Part shown: piece after piece, positions 41,873-51,256 of the stretch | How the letters are laid out: each line of letters opens with the position of its first letter | Position numbering within the stretch: position 1 is the stretch's first letter | Assembly (NCBI RefSeq): GCF_018982965.1 | Contig: NZ_JACBYP010000010.1 | Coordinates: 54,160-118,159, forward strand | Source of the DNA: Streptomyces mayonensis | Lineage (GTDB): Bacteria > Actinomycetota > Actinomycetes > Streptomycetales > Streptomycetaceae | Direction: 5' to 3' | Length of the DNA stretch: 64,000 nucleotides | Translations under genes and position numbers: made by a program | The notes under the pieces: model-generated | What the model was told of the DNA's origin: nothing | Database searches by the model: none | What the model saw: only the letters and a program-made list of their open reading frames with translations

Positions 41873-42550
41873 GTGGCACCACGACCTCTCCATGAACTCG
41901 TCGAGCCCGGCTGGGCGAAGGCCCTGGAACCGGTGGCCGAACGCGTCGCCTCCATGGGCGGTTTCCTGCGGGCCGAACTCGCGGCCGGCCGTACCTACCT
42001 CCCCGAGGGACCGAACGTCCTGCGCGCCTTCCAGCAGCCGTTCGACGACGTGCGCGTCCTCGTCGTCGGCCAGGATCCCTACCCCACGCCCGGGATGGCG
42101 ATCGGCCTGAGCTTCGCCGTCGCTCCGGAAGTGCGCCGGCTGCCCGGCAGCCTGATCAACATCTTCCAGGAGCTGCAGAGCGACCTCGGCCTGCCCCGCC
42201 CGTCCAACGGCGACCTCACCCCGTGGACACGGCAGGGCGTGCTGCTGCTGAACAGAGCCCTGACGACGCGCCCCAACAGCCCCGGCTCGCACCGCGACAA
42301 GGGCTGGGAAGAAGTCACCGAGCGCGCGATCCGCGCGCTCGCAGAGCGCGGTACGCCCCTGGTCTCGATCCTGTGGGGCCGGGACGCGCGCAACCTGCGC
42401 CCCCACCTCGACCGCTTCCCGGTGATCGAGTCGGCCCACCCCTCCCCGCGTTCGGCGGACCGCGGCTTCTTCGGCTCACGCCCCTTCAGCCGCACCAACG
42501 ACTTCCTCGCCCGGCAGGGCGCCGCCCCGGTCGACTGGCGCCTGCCGTAG
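41873..42550 (+). CDS. ung: Family 1 uracil-DNA glycosylase
   Basis: The 225-residue enzyme removes uracil from DNA. Motif 1 is [18 protein letters not shown] with catalytic Asp68, and motif 2 is [17 protein letters not shown] with His189; LLLNRALTT and [11 protein letters not shown] are the strand that contacts uracil. In place of the common GQDPYH the sequence has GQDPYP, the version I know from actinomycetes. GTG 41873 is the best start, 5 residues before the family similarity, although the frame is open upstream. It is convergent with metE. Confidence 0.93.
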   Translation: MAPRPLHELVEPGWAKALEPVAERVASMGGFLRAELAAGRTYLPEGPNVLRAFQQPFDDVRVLVVGQDPYPTPGMAIGLSFAVAPEVRRLPGSLINIFQELQSDLGLPRPSNGDLTPWTRQGVLLLNRALTTRPNSPGSHRDKGWEEVTERAIRALAERGTPLVSILWGRDARNLRPHLDRFPVIESAHPSPRSADRGFFGSRPFSRTNDFLARQGAAPVDWRLP

Positions 42551-42551
42551 C

Positions 42552-42567
42552 GGCGGGCCGGCCCGCC
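42552..42567. terminator. Perfect 16-bp palindrome GGCGGGCCGGCCCGCC between convergent ung and metE
   Basis: The palindrome begins two bases after the ung stop and lies 39 bases from the metE stop. A stem of this strength could end transcription from both directions. There is no U-tract, as is usual in Streptomyces. Confidence 0.5.
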
Positions 42568-42605
42568 CCGCGAGGGACGCGCCGGCCACGCCGTCGTCCG
42601 GCGGG

Positions 42606-44918
42606 TCAGGAACCGGACAACTCCTCACGGACCGTACGGGCCGCGGCCACCAGGTGCTCCAGGGACGACCGGGTCTCGGGCCAGGCGCGGGTCTTGAGGC
42701 CGCAGTCGGGGTTGACCCACAGCCGTTCGGCGGGGATGGCCCTCAGGCCTTCACGCAGGAGGTCGGCCACCTCCGCGGCACTCGGCACGCGCGGCGAGTG
42801 GATGTCGTAGACGCCGGGCCCGGCCTCGCGCGGGTAGCCGTGGGCGGCCAGTTCTCCGGCGACCTGCATGTGGGAGCGGGCCGCCTCCAGGCTGATGACG
42901 TCGGCGTCGAGGTCGTCGATGGCCCGCACGATGTCGCCGAACTCCGCGTAGCACATGTGGGTGTGGATCTGGGTGTCCGGGCGGACGCCCGCCGTGGTGA
43001 GCCGGAACGCCTCCGTGGCCCACGCCAGGTATCCGGCCCGTCCGGCGGCCCGCAGGGGCAGGGTCTCGCGGAGCGCCGGCTCGTCGACCTGGATGACGCG
43101 GGTGCCGGCCGTCTCCAGGTCGGCCACCTCCTCGCGCAGGGCGAGGGCCACCTGGCGGACGGTGTCGGCGAGGGGCTGGTCGTCACGGACGAAGGACCAG
43201 GCGAGCATCGTGACCGGTCCGGTCAGCATCCCCTTGACCGGCCGGTCCGTGAGCGACTGGGCGTACGTGGTCCAGCGGACCGTCATCGGCTCGGGGCGGG
43301 AGATGTCGCCGGCCAGGACCGGCGGGCGGACGTAACGCGTGCCGTACGACTGGACCCAGCCGTGCCGGGTGGCGAGGCAGCCGGTGAGCCGTTCGGCGAA
43401 GTACTGGACCATGTCGTTGCGTTCGGGCTCGCCGTGCACCAGGACGTCGATCCCGGCCTTCTCCTGGAAGGAGATCACTTCCTGGATCTCCGACCGGATG
43501 CGCTCCTCGTAGCCCGCGGTGTCGGTCCGGCCCGCCCGCAGGTCGGCGCGGGCCGTGCGCAGGCCGTCGGTCTGCGGGAAGGAACCGATGGTGGTGGTCG
43601 GCAGGACGGGGAGGCCGAGACGGGAGCGCTGGGCGGCGGTCCGTTCGTCGTAGGGCTGGGAGCGGCGCGTGTCGGTGTCCGTGACGGCGGCGGCACGGGC
43701 GCGGACGGCCGGGTCGCGGGTGATGGGGGAGTTCTCGCGGGAGGCGAGGGCGGCGCGGTTGGCGGCGAGTTCACCGGCGATGGCGCCGGTGCCCTGGGCG
43801 AGGCCCCTGGCGAGCGTGACGACCTCGGAGGTCTTCTGCCGCGCGAAGGCGAGCCAGCGCAGGATCTGCGGGTCGACGTCCCGTTCCGCGGACGCGTCCA
43901 GGGGCACGTGCAGCAGCGAGCAGGAGGCTGACACGTCGACGCGGTCGGCCAGACCGAGCAGGGTGCCGAGGGTGGAGAGCGACCTGCCGAGGTCGTTCAC
44001 CCAGACGTTGCGGCCGTTGACGACACCCGCCACCAGCCGCTTGCCGGGCAGGCCGCCGACGGCGGCCAGCGCGCCCAGGCCGGCGGCGGCGGCCTCGGTG
44101 AAGTCCAGTGCCAGCCCCTCCACCGGGGCCTTGGCCAGGACCGGCAGCGCCTCGCCCAGCTCGTCGAAGTAGGAGGCGACGAGCAGCTTCGGCCGGTCGG
44201 TGAGGGCACCGAGGTCGCGGTAGGCGCGCGCCGCCGCGTTCAGTTCGGCCGGGCTGCGGTCCTGGACGAGGGCGGGCTCGTCGAGCTGCACCCAGTGGGC
44301 GCCGGCCGCGCGCAGGTCCGCGAGGACGTCCGCGTACACCGGGAGCAGCCGGTCCAGCAGGGTGAGCGGGTCGAAGTCCGCGCCCACTCCGGGGGCGGGC
44401 TTGGCGAGGAGGAGGTAGGTGACGGGCCCGACCAGGACCGGGCGCGGCGTGAGGCCGAGGGAGAGGGCCTCCGTCAGCTCGGCGACCTGCTGGGCGGAGT
44501 CGGCGGAGAACACCGTGTCCGGGCCCAGCTCGGGCACCAGGTAGTGGTAGTTGGTGTCGAACCACTTCGTCATCTCCAGCGGCGCCGCCTCCTGCGTCCC
44601 GCGCGCCATCGCGAAGTAGCCGTCCAGCGCGTCGGCGTCGAAGGAGTTCCGGTGCCGGGCGGGAATCGCGCCGACCATGACGGTGGTGTCCAGGACGTGG
44701 TCGTAGAGCGAGAAGTCGCCCGTGGGGACCTCGTCGACGCCTGCCTCGGCGAGCTGCTCCCAGTTCGCCCGGCGCAGGCCGCGGGCGGTGGCGCGGAGGG
44801 CGCCGGCGTCGACGCGGCCCTTCCAGTAGCCCTCGATCGCCCTCTTCAGTTCCCGGTTCGGCCCCTGGCGGGGGTAGCCGTACACGGTGGCCCCGGCCGC
44901 CGCGGAGTTGCTTGTCAC
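42606..44918 (-). CDS. metE: Cobalamin-independent methionine synthase MetE
   Basis: The 770-residue protein is full-length MetE: the N-terminal barrel begins YGYPRQGPNRELKRAIEGYWKG, and the C-terminal catalytic barrel contains TTIGSFPQT, VHGEPERNDMVQYF, the zinc-binding HTHMCYAEF and the last ligand in NPDCGLKTR. It transfers a methyl group from methyltetrahydropteroyl-polyglutamate to homocysteine. GTG 44918 is chosen because AAGGAG lies six bases upstream and the family N-terminus starts there. A cobalamin riboswitch precedes it, so the gene is expected to be off when B12 allows MetH to work. Confidence 0.97.
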   Translation of the reverse strand: MTSNSAAAGATVYGYPRQGPNRELKRAIEGYWKGRVDAGALRATARGLRRANWEQLAEAGVDEVPTGDFSLYDHVLDTTVMVGAIPARHRNSFDADALDGYFAMARGTQEAAPLEMTKWFDTNYHYLVPELGPDTVFSADSAQQVAELTEALSLGLTPRPVLVGPVTYLLLAKPAPGVGADFDPLTLLDRLLPVYADVLADLRAAGAHWVQLDEPALVQDRSPAELNAAARAYRDLGALTDRPKLLVASYFDELGEALPVLAKAPVEGLALDFTEAAAAGLGALAAVGGLPGKRLVAGVVNGRNVWVNDLGRSLSTLGTLLGLADRVDVSASCSLLHVPLDASAERDVDPQILRWLAFARQKTSEVVTLARGLAQGTGAIAGELAANRAALASRENSPITRDPAVRARAAAVTDTDTRRSQPYDERTAAQRSRLGLPVLPTTTIGSFPQTDGLRTARADLRAGRTDTAGYEERIRSEIQEVISFQEKAGIDVLVHGEPERNDMVQYFAERLTGCLATRHGWVQSYGTRYVRPPVLAGDISRPEPMTVRWTTYAQSLTDRPVKGMLTGPVTMLAWSFVRDDQPLADTVRQVALALREEVADLETAGTRVIQVDEPALRETLPLRAAGRAGYLAWATEAFRLTTAGVRPDTQIHTHMCYAEFGDIVRAIDDLDADVISLEAARSHMQVAGELAAHGYPREAGPGVYDIHSPRVPSAAEVADLLREGLRAIPAERLWVNPDCGLKTRAWPETRSSLEHLVAAARTVREELSGS

Positions 44919-45056
44919 GGAGATCTCCTTCGCGAGACGAATCCCTGAGATCCCGGGGACGGGACGAGGGGCGCGAAGGGAACAGACCGGACGGCGGCGG
45001 CGCACGGCCGGCCGTCCGATGTGTACGCCGACCCGCCCTCGAGGTCACCGGGATGT

Positions 45057-45082
45057 CCGCGCACGGACCGTTCCGCGCGCGG
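45057..45082 (-). terminator. GC-rich hairpin directly after the cobalamin aptamer
   Basis: Arms CCGCGCACGGA (45057-45067) and TCCGCGCGCGG (45072-45082) pair over 11 bp with one G-U and a four-base loop. On the minus strand it starts at the base following aptamer helix P1, so it is well placed to be the riboswitch expression platform. Pairing is by eye, not by folding energy. Confidence 0.55.
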
Positions 45083-45321
45083 GCAGTTGGCAGGTCTTCG
45101 GACTCGCGGGCGCGTGCTCGTCGGGAAGCTCGGCCCCGTACTGGTTCGTACGGGGCGTGCACCGAGGAGGACACCTACTGGCCGTCGCTTCCCGGGTCCG
45201 GAATGTCGGACCCAGTGCGTATGACGGCGGTCGTTCCCGCTCACCGCTGCGGGGCAGTCCCGGATTCCCACCGGGTTCCCTCTTGCGACGTCCCGCCCGG
45301 CTGACGGGACGAACCAGCTGC
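45083..45321 (-). promoter_or_regulatory. Cobalamin (B12) riboswitch controlling metE
   Basis: Read on the minus strand, the conserved elements occur in order: AGGGAACCCGGTGGGAATCC, GGGACTGCCCCGCAGCGGTG, the CGCCGTCATA and CACTGG core, GACGGCCAGTAGG, and the B12 box AGTCCGAAGACCTGCC at 45089-45104. Helix P1 can form between GCAGCTGG at the 5' end (45314-45321) and CCAACTGC at the 3' end (45083-45090) with one mismatch. The element ends 165 bases before the metE start. Confidence 0.95.
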
Positions 45322-45392
45322 ACCTCCCACCCTACGGGGTGCCGTGGCGTCGCGGCGAGGGAGCCCGGCACCGGGCCGTCGTGCGGAACCGC

Positions 45393-46184
45393 TCAGCGCA
45401 GCGCGGCCACCAGCGCGTCGCTCGCCGAGCACCAGAGCTGCCGGGCCTCGGCGAAACCCTGTTCGCGCAGGGTGTCGAGGTGCCACCGGGTGGAAGTGGG
45501 ACGGCCGGGCCGTGCGCCGGCGGGCCGGGGCTCGCGCGGGTCGCCGAGGAGGGCGAAGCGGCGGGCCGCCGCTTCGGCGAGGGCGGGGTCGTCGGCGACC
45601 AGGGTCCACCAGTCGGCCCAGTCGAGGGCGCCCGCACGGCGCTGCCCCTCCTGGCGTGCTTCGAGCAGGGCCTGCACGGCGGCGTTGAGGCGGGGCGCCG
45701 ACTCGTCCGTCATGTGGTCGGCGTTGAGGAACACGCCGCCCTCGCGCAGCACTGAGGCGAGGGTGCCGTAGAGACGGCGCAGCGGTTCGGTGTCCAGCCA
45801 GTGCAGGGCGGTGGCGGTCACCACGGCGTCGAACGACGTGCGGGGCAGCCGCGCGGTCCAGCCGGGGTCGGTGAGGTCGGCCTCGACGAAGGTGACGCGT
45901 TCGTCACCGGCGAAGTGGCCGCGGGCGATGGTCAGCAGGGCCGGATCGATGTCCACGCAGACGGTGCGGGCACCGGGGAGCGCCCGCAGTACCCGGTCGG
46001 AGATGCTGGCGGTGCCGCAGGCCAGGTCGAGAACGACCGGGGAGCGGCCCGCCACGGCCTCCACCGCGTCGGTCATGACCCGGAAGCGCTCCTCCCGGTC
46101 CGGCATGTACCACTCCTGCTGGCGGTCCCAGCTCGTCTGCCACTGCTGCCAGTCGGATGTCGTCGAGTCGGAGGTGGTGGTCAT
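45393..46184 (-). CDS. SAM-dependent class I methyltransferase at the end of the nik operon
   Basis: The 263 residues carry a Rossmann methyltransferase domain: SPVVLDLACGTASISDRVLRALPGARTVCVDIDPALL binds SAM, followed by VTFVEADLTD and TSFDAVVTATALHWLD. The start ATG overlaps the stop of the double-ATPase gene (ATGA), so it is translationally coupled to the nickel transporter. Its substrate is unknown. A role in making or modifying a nickel-binding ligand is an attractive but untested idea. Confidence 0.88.
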   Translation of the reverse strand: MTTTSDSTTSDWQQWQTSWDRQQEWYMPDREERFRVMTDAVEAVAGRSPVVLDLACGTASISDRVLRALPGARTVCVDIDPALLTIARGHFAGDERVTFVEADLTDPGWTARLPRTSFDAVVTATALHWLDTEPLRRLYGTLASVLREGGVFLNADHMTDESAPRLNAAVQALLEARQEGQRRAGALDWADWWTLVADDPALAEAAARRFALLGDPREPRPAGARPGRPTSTRWHLDTLREQGFAEARQLWCSASDALVAALR

Positions 46185-47803
46185 GGGTGGAGGGGTTCCT
46201 TTCGCTGGTCGCTGGGCGGGACGGGTACGGAGGTGGCCGGGCCGGCGGTGCCCAGGTGCCGGGACCGCAGCAGCAGCCGGGTGGTCTCGGAGCGGGGGGC
46301 GGCGAGGACGGTGCGGCTGTCGCCGCTCTCCACGACGGCGCCGGTGTCGAGGACGACCAGGTCGTCGGCGAGCCGCTCGACGAGGGCGAGGTCGTGCCCG
46401 ATCCACAGGACGGCCGTGTCGCTCTCCTCGCGCAGGCGCCTGATCTCGGCGGTCACCAGGCCGGTGCTGACGGCGTCGAGGGCCGTGGTGATCTCGTCGC
46501 AGATCAGCACCTCGGGATCGGCGAGCAACGCCCTTGCCAGCGCGGCGCGTTGCAGCTCGCCGCCCGACAGCGACGCCGCGTGCCGCGTCGTCTGCTCCGC
46601 GGTGAGCCCGAGTCGCTCCCACAGCAGCCGGGCCCGCCGCTCGGCCTCCGGCGGCGGCAGGCCGCGCAGCCGTACGGCGGTGCGGGCGACCTGTTCCAGG
46701 ACGGTGCGCCGCTCGTCGAAGGAGCCCCGCACCTCCTGCCACACGTACTGGACGCCCCGGATCTGCCGGGCGGTGCGGCGGCGCAGCACGGGCAGCGGCT
46801 CGCCCCGGAACGAGAGGTGCCCCCGGTGGCGTTCGTGCAGTCCGGCGAGGCAGCGGGCCAGGACGGTCTTGCCGCTGCCCGAGGGCCCCACCACGGCGGT
46901 GCAGCCACTCTCCCGCACCCGCACCGCCACGTCGTGCAGGACCTCGCCCCGGCGTCCGGCGTGCAGCCACGCCGTCAGGTCCCGCGCCTCCAGCACGGCC
47001 CCGGACGACCTCGGGACCGTGGACGCGGCGGGCGGTGGGGGCGGTACCGCGGGAGTCGGGAGCACCTCGGGCGTGGGCCCCGCGGCGGTCACCCGGCCGC
47101 GCTCCAGCGTCACCGTCCGGGCGGCCACGGCGCGCACCAGATCGTGGTCGTGGCTGAGCAGCAGCAGGGCGTACCCGTCCGCGGCCAGCCGGGTCAGCAG
47201 GTCCGCCAGCCGCAGCCGGGCCACCGTGTCCAGGCCGGTGCTGGGTTCGTCGAGCACGAGGACGCTCGGGCCGCACGCCAGCACCTGGGCGAGCGCCACG
47301 CGCTGCCGCTGGCCGCCGGAGAACTGGTGCGGGAAACGGCGCAGGACGCCGGGGTCGTCCGGCAGCCCGGCGGCGCGCAACGCCTCGGCCGCGTGCTCCC
47401 GGCCGCGGGCGGCGGACCTTCCCCGGCCCGCGCCGCCCGCGGCGTCCGGCCGGTGCAGACGGGCGAGTTCGGTGAGGACCGGGCCGATCCGCCGGGCGGG
47501 GTTGAGGGCATGGGCCGGGTGCTGCGGCATGTACGAGACGACCCGGCCGCGTACGCCCCGAGCAGCCCCCGTCGGCCCCTCCTCGCCCACCACCTCGACA
47601 CCGGCGACCCGTACCGTGCCGCGCAGCCGTACGCCGGGCGCGGTCTCCCCCAGCAGGGCCAGCGCGGCGGTGGTCTTGCCGCTGCCGGACGGACCCACCA
47701 GGGCGGTCACCTCGCCGGCCGGGACGGTGAGGTCGACGCCGTCCAGGAGCCGGGCCGTTCCCGCGTGGGCGGTCAGGCCGCCGACCTCGATCACCGGTTC
47801 CAC
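46181..47803 (-). CDS. Fused nickel/peptide-type ABC transporter ATPase (NikD-NikE fusion)
   Basis: The 540-residue protein has two complete ABC ATPase domains. Domain 1 has Walker A GPSGSGKTT at residues 37-45, signature QFSGGQRQRVALAQ and Walker B VLVLDEP. Domain 2 has GPSGSGKTV near 306, signature LSGGELQRAALAR and VLICDEITTALDAV. This is the layout of fused NikDE/DppDF proteins in actinomycetes. The GTG at 47803 lies 13 bases inside the end of the permease gene, with GGAGG six bases ahead. The linker between domains is Pro/Ala-rich. It powers the two permeases encoded upstream. Confidence 0.92.
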   Translation of the reverse strand: MEPVIEVGGLTAHAGTARLLDGVDLTVPAGEVTALVGPSGSGKTTAALALLGETAPGVRLRGTVRVAGVEVVGEEGPTGAARGVRGRVVSYMPQHPAHALNPARRIGPVLTELARLHRPDAAGGAGRGRSAARGREHAAEALRAAGLPDDPGVLRRFPHQFSGGQRQRVALAQVLACGPSVLVLDEPSTGLDTVARLRLADLLTRLAADGYALLLLSHDHDLVRAVAARTVTLERGRVTAAGPTPEVLPTPAVPPPPPAASTVPRSSGAVLEARDLTAWLHAGRRGEVLHDVAVRVRESGCTAVVGPSGSGKTVLARCLAGLHERHRGHLSFRGEPLPVLRRRTARQIRGVQYVWQEVRGSFDERRTVLEQVARTAVRLRGLPPPEAERRARLLWERLGLTAEQTTRHAASLSGGELQRAALARALLADPEVLICDEITTALDAVSTGLVTAEIRRLREESDTAVLWIGHDLALVERLADDLVVLDTGAVVESGDSRTVLAAPRSETTRLLLRSRHLGTAGPATSVPVPPSDQRKEPLHP

Positions 47804-48717
47804 GTCGCCGCCTCCGTCTCCGTCGCTGTCTCGGTCTCCGCCTTGGCCTCCGCCTTCGCCTTCGCCTTCGCCTCCGTGACCTTTCGCGTCCTGAGTTTCT
47901 TCCCGGTCCTCCCGCCCTGCCGCCCCGTGTCCGGCAGCAGGCCGTCCGCCAGCAGATTGGCGCCGACGGTGAACATCACCAGCATCAGTGTCGGTGCCAG
48001 CACCGCCCACGGCTGCACGAACAGCGCCTCCCGGCTCGCCGCGATCACCACGCCCCAGTCCGGGGAGGTCGGGTCCAGACCGAGGCCGAGGAAGTTGGCG
48101 GCGGCCACCGTGAAGACCGCGCCGCCGACCCGGGTGCCCGCGTCGGCGGCGGCGACCGGCAGGACGGCCCGCCCGACATGTCCGAACAGGACACGCGCCC
48201 AGGACTCGCCCTGCAACCGCATCGCCTCGGCGACCGGCCCGCCGGCCGCGTCAAGCGCCGCCGCCCGCAACAGGCGGGCCACGGCGGGGACGTTGAGGGC
48301 GGCCACCGCCAGCGCCACCGCGACCGGATGCCCGCGCCAGCCCACCCCGACCACGCTGATCACCAGCAGGGAGGGCAGCGGCAGCAGCAGTTCCACCGGC
48401 CGCATCAGCAGGTCGTCCAGCCACCGGCTGCGGGAGGCCGCCGCGGCCAGACCGAGCAGGCCGCCCACGGCGACGGCGAGCGCCACCGCGGCGCACGCCA
48501 CGCCCAGCGCGCTCGCCCCGCCCCGCAGGACCAGCGTCAGCACGTCCCGGCCCAGGGCGTCCGTGCCGAGCGGATGCCCGTCGCCGAGGGCGTAGGGCAT
48601 GCCGTCGGAAGGGATGCGGGCGTCCGTCACGAGCGGGCCGACGACGGCTGCGGCGACCGGCGGCACCAGGAGCAGCGCCCCCGTCACCCTGCGCCGGGTA
48701 GGTCGGACGGTGCTCAT
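47791..48717 (-). CDS. nikC: Nickel ABC transporter permease, NikC-like
   Basis: A 308-residue DppC/NikC-type permease with five to six hydrophobic segments and the EAA-like loop VAEAMRLQGESWARVLFGHV near residue 175. HPLGTDALGRDVLTLVLRGG near residue 50 is diagnostic for the DppC branch. The C-terminal ~40 residues are unusual: a highly charged Lys/Ala/Glu then Glu/Thr repeat (KAKAKAEAKAE, TETATETE) coded by short hexanucleotide repeats, lying on the cytosolic side. The ATG overlaps the stop of nikB (ATGA). Confidence 0.88.
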   Translation of the reverse strand: MSTVRPTRRRVTGALLLVPPVAAAVVGPLVTDARIPSDGMPYALGDGHPLGTDALGRDVLTLVLRGGASALGVACAAVALAVAVGGLLGLAAAASRSRWLDDLLMRPVELLLPLPSLLVISVVGVGWRGHPVAVALAVAALNVPAVARLLRAAALDAAGGPVAEAMRLQGESWARVLFGHVGRAVLPVAAADAGTRVGGAVFTVAAANFLGLGLDPTSPDWGVVIAASREALFVQPWAVLAPTLMLVMFTVGANLLADGLLPDTGRQGGRTGKKLRTRKVTEAKAKAKAEAKAETETATETEAATWNR

Positions 48718-49658
48718 CGCAGTACCTCCGTGCGGGGAGCCAGACGGTGGCTGACGAGGTCCGCCGCCAGGTTGAGCAGGCACGCCACCGCGGCCAGGGC
48801 CAGGGTCAGTCCCTGCACGGTGGGCACGTCCCGGTTCTGCACGGCCTCCACCAGCGCCGTCGCGGTGCCGGGCACGGCGAAGACCGCCTCGACGACGAGC
48901 ACACCGCCCAGCAACTGGTCACCGGTGCGGGCCAGTTCCTGAACGCCGGGGACCGCCGCGTTCGGCAGGACGTGCCGCAGCACCAGGCGGGCCGGCGGCA
49001 CTCCGAGCCGGCGGGCCTGCACCGTGTAGCCGGCGTGCAGGGCCGTGACCGTACCGGCCCGGATCTGCCGGGACAGCACGCACACCGTCCGCGCCAGCAG
49101 CACCGCCACCGGCAGCACGAACAACTCCGGCCGCTGCCACCACACGTCGTCCGCGCCCACCCAGGTCGACGGCAGCCAGCCGAGGCGCAGCGCGAAGACC
49201 CCCACAAGGAGCAGCGCCAGGACGAAGTCCGGTACCGAGGTCAGCGTCAGTGTCACCGAGGAGACCACCCGGTCGGTGCGGCTGCCCGCCCGCAGCCCGG
49301 TCAGCAGCCCGACGGCGACGGCCAGCGGTACGAGCAGTACCAGGGTGACGGCGGCCAGCGCAGCCGTCACCGGGACCGAGGACGACAGCACGCCGCTCAC
49401 CGGACCGCCGCCGACCAGCGACGTGCCGAGGTCGCCGGTGAGCAGACCGTGCGCCCAGTCGGCGAACCGCTCCACGACCGGCCGGTCCAGGCCCATCTGC
49501 TCCCGCAACTGGGCGACCTGGTCGAGTCCTGCCTGCTCGTTGAAGTCGACGGTCGCGGCGTCTCCCGGCAGCAGGTCCGTCAGCAGGAAGACGACGACGC
49601 TGAGGACGGCCAGCTGGACGAGCGTCCACCCGCACCGCCGCAGGGCGTAGTGCAGCAC
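48714..49658 (-). CDS. nikB: Nickel ABC transporter permease, NikB-like
   Basis: The 314 residues form a DppB/NikB-type permease: N-terminal segment LVQLAVLSVVVFLLTDLLPGD, the periplasmic loop LREQMGLDRPVVERFADW, and the EAA-like LHAGYTVQARRLGVPPARLVLRHVLPNA near residue 210. It lies seven bases after the binding-protein gene and four bases overlapped with nikC. The nickel assignment rests on the operon and the Nur-type operator, because the permease family also serves peptides. Confidence 0.88.
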   Translation of the reverse strand: MLHYALRRCGWTLVQLAVLSVVVFLLTDLLPGDAATVDFNEQAGLDQVAQLREQMGLDRPVVERFADWAHGLLTGDLGTSLVGGGPVSGVLSSSVPVTAALAAVTLVLLVPLAVAVGLLTGLRAGSRTDRVVSSVTLTLTSVPDFVLALLLVGVFALRLGWLPSTWVGADDVWWQRPELFVLPVAVLLARTVCVLSRQIRAGTVTALHAGYTVQARRLGVPPARLVLRHVLPNAAVPGVQELARTGDQLLGGVLVVEAVFAVPGTATALVEAVQNRDVPTVQGLTLALAAVACLLNLAADLVSHRLAPRTEVLR

Positions 49659-49665
49659 CCCGTGC

Positions 49666-51198
49666 TCAGTCCAGCCACACCGTGTCGAACCTGGCCCAGT
49701 CCACGGTGTTGGGCGGGGCCTCCTGCACGCCGTGGGCGGTGCGCGACACGGCGTTCAGCCACTCGGGGTGCCCCCACAGCACCAGGCCGCCCCGGTCGCG
49801 CAGGTCCGTCTGCACCGCCCGGTACCGTGCGGTGCGCTTCTCGTCGTCCACCTCGGCACGTGCGGCCGTGAAGGCGTCGTCGAAGTCCTCGTGCTTCCAG
49901 GCGGTCTGGTTCTGCGGGGCGTCCGAGAGCAGCCGTTCGCCGATGTAGGTCGGTATCGTCATGGCGCCGCACCGGTGGTTGGTGACGGTGCCCTTGCTCA
50001 GCGCGTCCGTGAAGTACGACTCCGGCGGCCCGTTGACGATCTCCACCTTCAGGCCCGCCTCACCGGCCTGCTCGGTGAACAGATGGGCGGCCTGTGCGAA
50101 GCCGTCGGCGGCGGTGGAGGTGTAGAAGGTGACCTTCTTGTTGTACAGCCCGGTGCGCTTGAGCAGCCGCCGTGCCTCGGCCACGTCCTGCTCGCGCTGT
50201 TCGAGGCCGTCCGGGTAGTAGGTGTAGCCCTTGCCGAAGAGGTCGTTGCCGATCTCCGCGCGGCCCGCGCAGACCACGTCCACCAGCCGCTCGCGGTCCA
50301 CGAACAGCTTCACGGCCATCGCCGCGTCCGGGTCGTCGAAGGGGGCCCGGTCGGTCTTCAGGGCGAAACCCTGCACCCCGCTGCGCTTCGCCGCCACCAC
50401 CCGCACCCGGCTGTCGTGCGCGACCGTACGGGCGAAGGTGGGCGTCATCTCGTGCGCGAAGTGCACCTCGCCACTGCGCACGGCGGCGGCGCGTGCCTCG
50501 GACTCGGCGGACAGGATGCGTACTTCGTCCAGGAGCGGAGCCCCGTTCCAGTGGTCGTCGAAGCGGCGGCCGGTGAAACCGCGCCCCGCGGTGAACGAGG
50601 CGAACCGGAACGGGCCGGTGCCGACGGGCCTCGACGGGTCGTCCCAGCCGTCACGGACGACGGGCGTGCCGGTCATCGCCAGCTGGCTGGGCAGCTCGGC
50701 GTTGGGCCGGGAGAGCGCGATCTCCACCCCGCGCCTGCCCACCTTCCGGCAGTTGGCGAGGTCGACGTGGGAGAGGGAGTTCTTCGCCAGGTGGTCGGCG
50801 GCGTCGGGGTCGAGGATGCGGGACAGGCTGTACAGCACGTCGTCGGCGTCGAGGACGTGACCGTCGTGGAACCGCGCCTCGCGCAGTTCGAAGCGCCACA
50901 CCCGGGCCTCGTCGTCGCTGGACCAGGAGCGGGCCAGCCGCGGCACCGGCCGCAGGGTCGAGTCCAGCTCGACGAGCTTGTCGAAGACGGCCTTGTGCCG
51001 GGCGATGTCGACGAACTGCCGCTGCGCGTGCGGGTCCATGGTCTCCTTGACGCCCGCGCCGGGGAACGCCGCAATCAGCGTCCCGCCCTTCCTGGGCGAG
51101 GACGAACCGGAGTCCGCGGACGAGCAGCCGGTGAGGAGACCGGCGCCTGTCGCGACCGCCGCGGCGAGCACACTGCGGCGGGTGGGGGTGACCGGCAT
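49666..51198 (-). CDS. nikA: Nickel ABC transporter substrate-binding lipoprotein, NikA-like
   Basis: The 510-residue protein begins with a lipoprotein signal (TRRSVLAAAVATGAGLLTGC, lipid cysteine 25; the paired arginines suggest Tat export) and continues with the SBP_bac_5 fold: GTLIAAFPGAGVKETMDPH, PVPRLARSWSSDDEARVWRFELREARFHDGHVLDADDVLYSLSRI in pieces, and PVGTGPFRF. Extracellular binding proteins of this fold bind peptides or nickel complexes. A Nur-box-like element 59 bases upstream favours nickel. AGGAAGG lies nine bases before the ATG at 51198. It is the first gene of a five-gene operon. Confidence 0.88.
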   Translation of the reverse strand: MPVTPTRRSVLAAAVATGAGLLTGCSSADSGSSSPRKGGTLIAAFPGAGVKETMDPHAQRQFVDIARHKAVFDKLVELDSTLRPVPRLARSWSSDDEARVWRFELREARFHDGHVLDADDVLYSLSRILDPDAADHLAKNSLSHVDLANCRKVGRRGVEIALSRPNAELPSQLAMTGTPVVRDGWDDPSRPVGTGPFRFASFTAGRGFTGRRFDDHWNGAPLLDEVRILSAESEARAAAVRSGEVHFAHEMTPTFARTVAHDSRVRVVAAKRSGVQGFALKTDRAPFDDPDAAMAVKLFVDRERLVDVVCAGRAEIGNDLFGKGYTYYPDGLEQREQDVAEARRLLKRTGLYNKKVTFYTSTAADGFAQAAHLFTEQAGEAGLKVEIVNGPPESYFTDALSKGTVTNHRCGAMTIPTYIGERLLSDAPQNQTAWKHEDFDDAFTAARAEVDDEKRTARYRAVQTDLRDRGGLVLWGHPEWLNAVSRTAHGVQEAPPNTVDWARFDTVWLD

Positions 51199-51256
51199 GT
51201 GGGCGTACCTTCCTGCCTGTTGCTCCAGAACCACGGCATACGCATCCAATAAGTTA

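Noticed and set aside
45801..47879. Large + strand frames opposite the methyltransferase and NikDE genes
   Set aside because: They are Arg/Ser/Pro-rich with no recognisable domain, while the minus strand has complete ATPase motifs.
46181..51198. Calling the ABC operon an oligopeptide transporter
   Set aside because: The proteins alone allow it, but the Nur-box-like operator and gene order favour nickel. Peptide transport is kept only as the alternative.
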